A program made the translations under genes and the position numbers. From Methylocapsa sp. (GTDB lineage: Bacteria; Pseudomonadota; Alphaproteobacteria; Rhizobiales; Beijerinckiaceae), in NCBI GenBank assembly GCA_003162995.1, contig PLUZ01000141.1, forward strand, positions 1 through 11,231: a DNA stretch of 11,231 nucleotides, in the 5' to 3' direction. Below, one piece after another: positions 6,290 through 11,231 of the stretch. Numbering within the stretch: position 1 is the first letter of the stretch; each line of letters opens with the position of its first letter. The notes beneath the pieces are model-generated. The model made no database searches. It worked only from the letters and a program-made list of their open reading frames with translations, and had not been told where the DNA came from.

Positions 6290-6904
6290 TCACCAAATGG
6301 CGAGGAGATAAGTAGAGAGGGGATAGGCCAAGACAATCCCTAGCGCCACGCCGCCGAGGACGTCGCTTGGATAATGATGGGCCGTCGCCATCCTTGACCA
6401 AGCCATGGACAGGATAAGCGCCACAGCAGACACCGCAATGGACGGCCATGCAATAACGATAGGCACCAGCACCCCAGACAAAGTCATTGTGTGGCCGCTC
6501 GGGAACGAGTGCTCGTCGAGAACCTTCAGCAACACAGGCAGCTGGGGATCGGCATGAAAAGGGCGCTGCCTGCCGATGTAACGCTTAATGTGGGGGAACA
6601 GGCAGTGCAGCAATGCCGCGTTCAGGCCTGCGAGGGCGATGATTGGGAGCCCCTCGCGACCCGCGCATTGGAACGTGATCACCCCTAGGATCAGATAGAT
6701 CCAACCATTTCCCAACTTGCTGATCATGATCGCCAAAGCCCTGCCGATCGTTGATCGCGCCGAACGGGAAACGATGCGAACAGCGGCGAGGTCGGCGGCG
6801 AGGAAGCGTTTCGCCCAGATCGCCGTGAAAAGATCGTCTCTATTGATCACGGCCTGAGGAACACGGCGTTCCAGCATAGCAAGGGGTTTCAGAAAGAACT
6901 CCAT
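6290..6904 (-). CDS. PAP2 family phosphatase (phosphatidic acid phosphatase type 2)
   Basis: This 204-residue integral membrane protein has the three-part PAP2 active site. The first part is Lys107-x6-Arg114-Pro115 in KRYIGRQRP, the second is PSGHT (135-139), and the third is SR-x5-H-x3-D (Ser170-Arg171, His177, Asp181) in SRMATAHHYPSD. Hydrophobic spans lie around residues 67-80, 86-103, 141-168 and 182-202. Members remove phosphate from lipid phosphates such as phosphatidic acid or undecaprenyl diphosphate; the substrate here is not determined. The ATG at 6904 was chosen. The frame is open to a TTG at 6970, but that codon overlaps the -10 box of a good promoter, so the longer form would hardly be transcribed. 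Neither start has a clear Shine-Dalgarno. It is divergent from the GH13 gene. Confidence 0.88.
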   Translation of the reverse strand: MEFFLKPLAMLERRVPQAVINRDDLFTAIWAKRFLAADLAAVRIVSRSARSTIGRALAIMISKLGNGWIYLILGVITFQCAGREGLPIIALAGLNAALLHCLFPHIKRYIGRQRPFHADPQLPVLLKVLDEHSFPSGHTMTLSGVLVPIVIAWPSIAVSAVALILSMAWSRMATAHHYPSDVLGGVALGIVLAYPLSTYLLAIW

Positions 6905-6969
6905 GGAAAAGACGTAAGCGATTGATGCTGCATTTTCGTGACATTGAAGCAGATACGAAGAACATTGCA

Positions 6970-6998
6970 ACTATAGCAGTTTTTTTCGACAATGTCAT
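6970..6998 (-). promoter_or_regulatory. Promoter of the PAP2 gene
   Basis: On the minus strand, ATGACA (6998-6993, 5 of 6 to TTGACA) and TATAGT (6975-6970, 5 of 6 to TATAAT) are exactly 17 bases apart. TG precedes the -10 by one base (extended -10) and a run of seven A lies in the spacer. Transcription would start near 6963, leaving a leader of about 58 bases before the ATG at 6904. This is the best consensus match in the window. Confidence 0.6.
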
Positions 6999-7046
6999 CG
7001 ATTCGTCAATATTCGCCAAATAGTTGTACAAACGATTTTGAGATAA

Positions 7047-7064
7047 GCGCTCTCCTGGGAGCGC
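7047..7064. promoter_or_regulatory. Inverted repeat upstream of the GH13 gene
   Basis: GCGCTC (7047-7052) pairs perfectly with GAGCGC (7059-7064) around a 6-base centre, 46 bases before the GH13 start codon. A separate perfect TTGTACAA palindrome lies at 7024-7031. Genes for alpha-glucosidases are often controlled by LacI-type repressors that bind palindromes, so an operator is possible; a leader-RNA hairpin is the alternative. No regulator gene is nearby. Confidence 0.3.
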
Positions 7065-7110
7065 GGCCCTAGATGGTCAAGCCTGCTTTTGCCACAGAAC
7101 AGGTTGCATC

Positions 7111-8697
7111 ATGAGTCCTATGTGGTGGCAGACCGGGACGATCTATCAAATCTACCCCCGGTCATTTCAGGACTCGAACGGTGATGGCATAGGTGATCTT
7201 GAGGGTATCCGGCAGCGGCTTGATTATCTCGCTTGGCTCGGCGTCGACGCGATCTGGATTTCGCCAGTCTATCCCTCGCCCATGCATGACTTCGGTTACG
7301 ATGTCACGGATTACTGCGGGATTGATCCGATCTTCGGCTCGCTCGAAAGTTTCGATCGCCTCATCGAGGAAGCGCATCAAAAGCAGCTCAAAATCATCCT
7401 CGACTTTGTTCCAAACCACACGTCGATCGAACATCCTTGGTTCAAAGCCAGCCGGCGGTCGCGCGCCGATCCGAAACGCGACTGGTATATTTGGCGGGAC
7501 GCAGCTCCAGATGGCGGTCCGCCGAACAATTGGATCAGCAACTTTGGCGGCAGTACCTGGGCATGGGATGCAGGCAGCGGCCAATATTACTACCACGCCT
7601 ATCTTGCCGAGCAGCCGGATCTGAATTGGCGAACTCCCGACGTGCGTGCCGCAATGCATGAGGTGCTGCGTTTCTGGTTGCGGCGCGGAGTCGATGGCTT
7701 CCGGGTCGACGTCATCTGGCATCTCATGAAGGATGCGGCGTTTCGCGACAATCCACGAAATCCGGACTGGACCACGGATGCTCCGGAGATCGATCGTTTG
7801 CTTCAAACCTATTCGACCGACCAGCCCGAAGTGCATGAGGTGATCGCCGGGATGCGGCTGGTACTTGAGGAATTCGACGGCCAGGTCTTGATCGGCGAGA
7901 TCTATTTGCCGGTGGAAAGGCTCGTGACCTATTATGGCACGAACCTCATGGGCGCGCATCTGCCATTCAATTTTCAGCTTCTAAATGCGGCGTGGACGGC
8001 GCCCCATATCGCCGAATTGATCGTACGTTATGAGGGGGCTTTGCCGCAAGGCGGCTGGCCGAATTGGGTTCTCAGCAATCACGACAGGCCGCGCATCGCG
8101 GCGCGGGTGGGACCCGCACAAGCGCGCGTCGCGGCCATGCTGCTCTTGACCTTGCGCGGCACGCCAACGCTCTATTACGGCGACGAACTCGGCATCGGCC
8201 ACGTCGAGATCGCACCGGACCGTATCAGGGATCCCTGGGCGAAACGCGAGCCTGGCCTCGGTGTCGGGCGCGATCCCTCGCGAACGCCGATGCAGTGGGA
8301 TGCGAGCGCCTTCGCGGGCTTTTCGACGCATGAGCCCTGGCTGCCGCTCACGCCAGACTACGAGGCGCGCAATGTCGCTGTCATGAGCAAGGATAAAACG
8401 TCAATCCTCTGCTTGATTCGAAGCTTGCTCCACTACCGGCGCGGCCATGCGCCGCTCTCCCAAGGGGGATGGCATCTCCTCTCACGGGAAAGCGATATCC
8501 TTGCCTATGAGCGCCGCAATGGTGATGATCGGATCGTTGTCGTCCTCAACTTTACCGCCGATCCGCAGGCCTGGTCCGGCCCCCTATCAACCAAGGCCAG
8601 GATTGCCCTTTCCACATATGGCGACCGTCGCGGCGACTTTGTTGGACCGGCCGTGAGCCTGCGCCCAAACGAAGGCCTGCTCATCGAGCAGGCATGA
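7111..8697 (+). CDS. GH13 alpha-glucosidase (oligo-1,6-glucosidase-like)
   Basis: This 528-residue enzyme of the alpha-amylase superfamily should hydrolyse, or transfer, alpha-linked glucose from short oligosaccharides. The TIM-barrel opens with WWQTGTIYQIYPRSF and a DSNGDGIGDL calcium-loop motif (residues 21-30). The four GH13 regions are all present: DFVPNHT (98-104), GFRVDV with nucleophile Asp200, LIGEIY with acid/base Glu263, and LSNHD with Asp325. The C-terminal beta domain is the last 80 or so residues. Val201 directly follows the nucleophile, as in enzymes acting on alpha-1,6 links. There is no signal peptide, so it is intracellular. The ATG has AGG seven bases upstream. No sugar transporter or repressor lies beside it, so the natural substrate, which could be sucrose, isomaltose, trehalose or a glycogen fragment, is open. 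Confidence 0.92.
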   Translation: MSPMWWQTGTIYQIYPRSFQDSNGDGIGDLEGIRQRLDYLAWLGVDAIWISPVYPSPMHDFGYDVTDYCGIDPIFGSLESFDRLIEEAHQKQLKIILDFVPNHTSIEHPWFKASRRSRADPKRDWYIWRDAAPDGGPPNNWISNFGGSTWAWDAGSGQYYYHAYLAEQPDLNWRTPDVRAAMHEVLRFWLRRGVDGFRVDVIWHLMKDAAFRDNPRNPDWTTDAPEIDRLLQTYSTDQPEVHEVIAGMRLVLEEFDGQVLIGEIYLPVERLVTYYGTNLMGAHLPFNFQLLNAAWTAPHIAELIVRYEGALPQGGWPNWVLSNHDRPRIAARVGPAQARVAAMLLLTLRGTPTLYYGDELGIGHVEIAPDRIRDPWAKREPGLGVGRDPSRTPMQWDASAFAGFSTHEPWLPLTPDYEARNVAVMSKDKTSILCLIRSLLHYRRGHAPLSQGGWHLLSRESDILAYERRNGDDRIVVVLNFTADPQAWSGPLSTKARIALSTYGDRRGDFVGPAVSLRPNEGLLIEQA

Positions 8698-8698
8698 G

Positions 8699-9589
8699 CT
8701 AACTTGGCTTCGTCACCCCGGCATCTTCGGCCGCGCGCTTCGCGATAGCAGACCAGTCGAGTTCTCCGTCGCCATGCGCGAGCGCGGCCAGAAACCGGTC
8801 ACGCACGATTGCCGCGAAGGGCAAGGGCACTTCGAGCTTCTCGGCTGCAAGCTGCACGAGCCGATTGTCCTTCTGACCGAGCTCCATCTTGAAGCCGGCG
8901 GGCGAAAACCTGCCTGCGAGGATGATTTCGCCATAGGTTCTATAGACCGGCGCGGCAAACAGCGTCTCGGTCAGAAGCTCGTAAACCTTGCTTGTCTCGA
9001 TCCCGCCTTTCGCGGTCAAGGCGAAGGCTTCGGCCAGGCTTTCGATGACGCAAGTGATGAGAAAATTGCCGGTAAGCTTGACCAAATTGGCCTGCGCCGG
9101 CGTGTCGCCGATCACAAAGCTTCGCTGTCCGATCGCGTCCAGTGCCGGACGGATCCGTTCGACGACGTCGGCGGCGCCGGCCACGGCGATAAAAAGCTTG
9201 CCCGCCTGCGCCTGATCAGGCCGGCCGAACACGGGCGCTGCGGCAAACCGCTGACCTCGTGCCTCATGAGCTGTGGCGAGGTGCTCGGACAGCGCCACCG
9301 AGATCGTGCTCATCGAGACATGCGCCGCCCCTTTGGCGAGCCCCTCGGCAAGGCCGTTCGGGCCAAGCGTCACCGATTCGACCGCCTCATCGTTGGCGAG
9401 CATGGTGATCGCAATCTCGGCGCCGCTCGCCGCCTCCGCCGGAGTAGCGGCGATCCGCGCACCTTCCGCATGGAGCGCCGCGGTTGGTTCCGGACTCCGG
9501 TTCCACGCGATTACCTTGTGCCCATGCTTGATGAGGTTGCGCGCCATGCCGCCGCCCATCCCGCCAAGTCCGAGGAATGCAATATTCAT
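8699..9589 (-). CDS. NAD(P)-dependent beta-hydroxyacid dehydrogenase (3-hydroxyisobutyrate dehydrogenase/GLYR family)
   Basis: This 296-residue cytosolic oxidoreductase begins with a Rossmann nucleotide site, FLGLGGMGGGMA (GxGxxG at residues 7-12). Asn30-Arg31 at the end of strand 2 (WNRSP) suggests NADP(H) rather than NAD(H). The substrate-site STIS lies at 94-97, APVFGRP at 118-124, the catalytic lysine is Lys171 in LVKLTGN with Asn175, and the C-terminal family motif is LGQKDNRL (237-244). Relatives reduce glyoxylate, succinic semialdehyde or tartronate semialdehyde, or oxidise 3-hydroxyisobutyrate; the APVFGRP variant, where APVSGG is more usual, leaves the substrate open. The ATG is fixed by AAAGGAG seven bases upstream. 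It converges on the GH13 gene with one base between stops. A TATAGT box preceded by TGC lies at 9675-9670. Confidence 0.88.
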   Translation of the reverse strand: MNIAFLGLGGMGGGMARNLIKHGHKVIAWNRSPEPTAALHAEGARIAATPAEAASGAEIAITMLANDEAVESVTLGPNGLAEGLAKGAAHVSMSTISVALSEHLATAHEARGQRFAAAPVFGRPDQAQAGKLFIAVAGAADVVERIRPALDAIGQRSFVIGDTPAQANLVKLTGNFLITCVIESLAEAFALTAKGGIETSKVYELLTETLFAAPVYRTYGEIILAGRFSPAGFKMELGQKDNRLVQLAAEKLEVPLPFAAIVRDRFLAALAHGDGELDWSAIAKRAAEDAGVTKPS

Positions 9590-9976
9590 GGCCTTACTCC
9601 TTTGTCCGCCATTGAGAGTAAACGCCGAATGGCGCCATCCGTGCCCGCCTCTGGCAGGGAAGGGAATTAACTATAGCACATTGCCGCTGAGCTTTATCTT
9701 CTCCACAGTATCTATCCTTAAGGGACATTTTCGAGATGCCAGCTTTTCCCGATCTCTATGGGCCGTCCAACCGGGCAGAGAGAATCGCCGTCCCCGAGGG
9801 AGCCGCCGCCGGAACGCGTTATGGCGAGGCTCAGATGGCGCATCTTGATGGCGAACGGAACTGACTCTTAAGCCTCCATCTTCGATGACATGCTTATCTG
9901 CGACGAGTCGGACCCAGCCTGGGATCAGGTCAGCATGCTACCTTGGACAGGTCGAAGCATCGCTGGAAAAAATCAC
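9590..9976. other. Intergenic region before the TPR-methyltransferase gene
   Basis: This 387-bp gap separates divergent genes. It contains the strong ribosome site of the dehydrogenase next to 9589, a TGCTATAGT extended -10-like box on the minus strand (9678-9670) with no good -35, and a possible 42-codon reading frame on the plus strand (9736-9864). It also holds in-frame upstream ATG codons of the next gene at 9890 and 9935. No terminator is needed or seen. Confidence 0.4.
9736..9864 (+). CDS. Possible small ORF of 42 residues
   Basis: An ATG at 9736 opens a 42-codon frame ending in TGA at 9862-9864. The product starts MPAFPDLYGPSNRAER and is hydrophilic, with no membrane segment and no motif I recognise. 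AAGGGA lies eleven bases before the ATG, which is rather far. It could be a real small gene, a remnant or a chance frame; the amino-acid composition looks protein-like, but that is weak evidence at this length. Confidence 0.2.
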   Translation: MPAFPDLYGPSNRAERIAVPEGAAAGTRYGEAQMAHLDGERN

Positions 9977-11231
9977 ATGACGATTCACATAGCGCCACCG
10001 GACAGGCCGGAACTCGATGACTCGTTTACGCTGTGGCGGGCGCAGTATCCAAAATATGGCGCGCTGATCGACGAGGGAGCGCCTCCGCTAACAACTTTGC
10101 GCTATCTCGGACTGGTGCTGTGGGGGGACGGACGTCTAGATGATGCGGTCTGCGTCCTGACCAAGGCCGTGAGCTTAGCGCCGAACGAACCGGTGATATT
10201 GGGCGAACTCGGCAGCCTTCTCCGCGCGGGTGGCCGAAAAAGTGAGGCGATGCACTATCTGACCGCCTCGCTGAAACTGGACCCGGAGCAAACCCTGGTC
10301 TGGCTCACTCTTGCTGGTCTCTGCAACGAGGTCGGCGACAAGACCTCAGCCGAACAGGCTTTTCGTGCGGCTCTTGAGCTTGATTCCGCTTCGGCCGAGG
10401 CGGCGGCGGGATTGGGCCTGCTCTATATCGAAATGCGCCGTTTCGAAGATGCCGCGCGCCTGCTGAGCGCCGCGGTGGAGCATGGCGTGACCGCCATGCC
10501 GATCTATGCTTGTCTCGGCCAAACGCTGTATCTTCTCGGTGATTTCTCGAAGGCGAGCGCTGCGCTGGAAAAAGCCGCGCGCGCGTGTCCAGACGAAGTG
10601 CGCATCGTCCAGAAATACGCCCAGGCCCGCCTGACCGAGACCATAATCGAGAGTTCCGTGGAGGACGCATTTGAGGTCTACCACGCGATTGCAGGCCGCC
10701 ACGCTGAAGATTTGACGGCGGTGTGCCGCACAGCCTTCCAGGCACTCTGCGGCTATGGGCGGAAAGAGGCGGCGATCCGGCTCGGCGAGGCCCTACTCGA
10801 GCGCGTGCCGGACGATCCGGTCATCGGCTATCACCTCGACGCATTGCGCGGACAAGCGTATGAGCGCGCACCCTGCACCTATCTGAAGGCGAGTTTTGAC
10901 AAATATGCGCCTGACTTCGATTGGCACCTTGTCGAGGTTCTGGACTACCGGCTTCCTGACAAACTCCACCCGCTCCTTGTCGAAACCGGCATAACCTTCT
11001 CTCGCATCCTGGATCTGGGTTGCGGGACAGGATTGTCGGCGCCGCATCTCGCATCCTTCGGTGGACATCTGACCGGCGTCGATCTTTCTCCGCGCATGCT
11101 GGACAAGGCCAGAGAACGCAATCTCTACGACCGGCTGATCGAAGACGAGGCAATCCACTATCTCGCGAAACGGGAAGAACATTTCGATTTGATCGTATCG
11201 CTGGACGTCCTCGTCTACTTCGGCGATCTGG
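9977..11231 (+). CDS. TPR-repeat methyltransferase (COG4976-like), C-terminus beyond the window
   Basis: The frame is open to the right edge and gives 418 residues. The first 210 or so residues are helical repeats of TPR type, with about five units between residues 39 and 208 showing the G/A-x3-A/F pattern and Leu-Pro turns (for example LKLDPE at 99-104). A further helical region follows. A class I methyltransferase domain begins near residue 300 with TYLKASFDKYAPDFDWHLVE, then motif I ILDLGCGTG (344-352), GVDLSPRML (367-375, Asp369) and LDVLVYFGDL (409-418). This matches the COG4976 'predicted methyltransferase with TPR repeat' arrangement; the substrate is unknown and the repeats probably bind a protein partner. 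The ATG at 9977 has GGA ten bases upstream. In-frame ATGs at 9935 (AGG five bases upstream) and 9890 are real alternatives, bounded by a stop at 9869. Confidence 0.85.
   Translation, partial: MTIHIAPPDRPELDDSFTLWRAQYPKYGALIDEGAPPLTTLRYLGLVLWGDGRLDDAVCVLTKAVSLAPNEPVILGELGSLLRAGGRKSEAMHYLTASLKLDPEQTLVWLTLAGLCNEVGDKTSAEQAFRAALELDSASAEAAAGLGLLYIEMRRFEDAARLLSAAVEHGVTAMPIYACLGQTLYLLGDFSKASAALEKAARACPDEVRIVQKYAQARLTETIIESSVEDAFEVYHAIAGRHAEDLTAVCRTAFQALCGYGRKEAAIRLGEALLERVPDDPVIGYHLDALRGQAYERAPCTYLKASFDKYAPDFDWHLVEVLDYRLPDKLHPLLVETGITFSRILDLGCGTGLSAPHLASFGGHLTGVDLSPRMLDKARERNLYDRLIEDEAIHYLAKREEHFDLIVSLDVLVYFGDL

Noticed and set aside
6905..6970. 22-residue N-terminal extension of the PAP2 protein from a TTG
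   Set aside because: The segment is AT-rich, has no ribosome site, and its start codon overlaps the -10 box of the likely promoter.
9631..9645. 15-base match GGCGCCATCCGTGCC also found at 939-953
   Set aside because: The two copies are in unrelated contexts (one inside the methyltransferase gene) with no shared flanks, so a chance match in GC-rich DNA is likely.
8774..9670. Plus-strand open frame (298 codons) opposite the dehydrogenase
   Set aside because: It is antisense to a gene with complete catalytic motifs and a strong ribosome site, and has no recognisable motifs of its own.

Overview
The window looks like chromosomal DNA of an alphaproteobacterium, probably of the Rhizobiales/Hyphomicrobiales, perhaps a Beijerinckiaceae-like lineage. 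This rests on GC-rich genes with AT-richer gaps, the start of a P-II nitrogen-signalling gene, and a composite palindromic element at 361-493 that resembles the dispersed intergenic repeats of that order (family recalled from memory, not searched). No rRNA, tRNA, CRISPR array, transposase, integrase or phage gene was seen.

Layout, left to right: a P-II family protein cut by the left edge (-, 1-104); a 390-bp gap with a ribosome-site hairpin, a spaced inverted repeat and the palindromic element; a small class I SAM methyltransferase (-, 495-1166); a divergent FAD-dependent oxidoreductase (+, 1345-2703); a convergent CPA1-type sodium/proton antiporter (-, 2748-4352); a SHOCT-domain protein (+, 4678-5526); an OsmC/Ohr-type peroxide-resistance protein (-, 5561-5986); a PAP2-type membrane phosphatase (-, 6290-6904); a GH13 alpha-glucosidase (+, 7111-8697); a beta-hydroxyacid dehydrogenase (-, 8699-9589); and a TPR-plus-methyltransferase protein that runs off the right edge (+, 9977-11231).

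The ten genes change strand almost at every step, so nearly all look like separate transcription units and no operon is evident. Three pairs converge tightly, with 44, 34 and 1 bp between stop codons. Candidate promoters were found for the small methyltransferase and for the PAP2 gene. The PAP2 promoter also helps fix that gene's start.

The genes do not form an obvious pathway. Themes are ion/pH and peroxide stress (antiporter, OsmC), sugar and small-molecule redox metabolism (GH13, FAD oxidoreductase, beta-hydroxyacid dehydrogenase), lipid phosphate turnover (PAP2) and two unassigned methyltransferases. I see no convincing new multi-gene system. The points most worth checking are the divergent P-II N-terminus with its start-site hairpin, the composite palindromic element, and the TPR-methyltransferase with its unusual upstream region.
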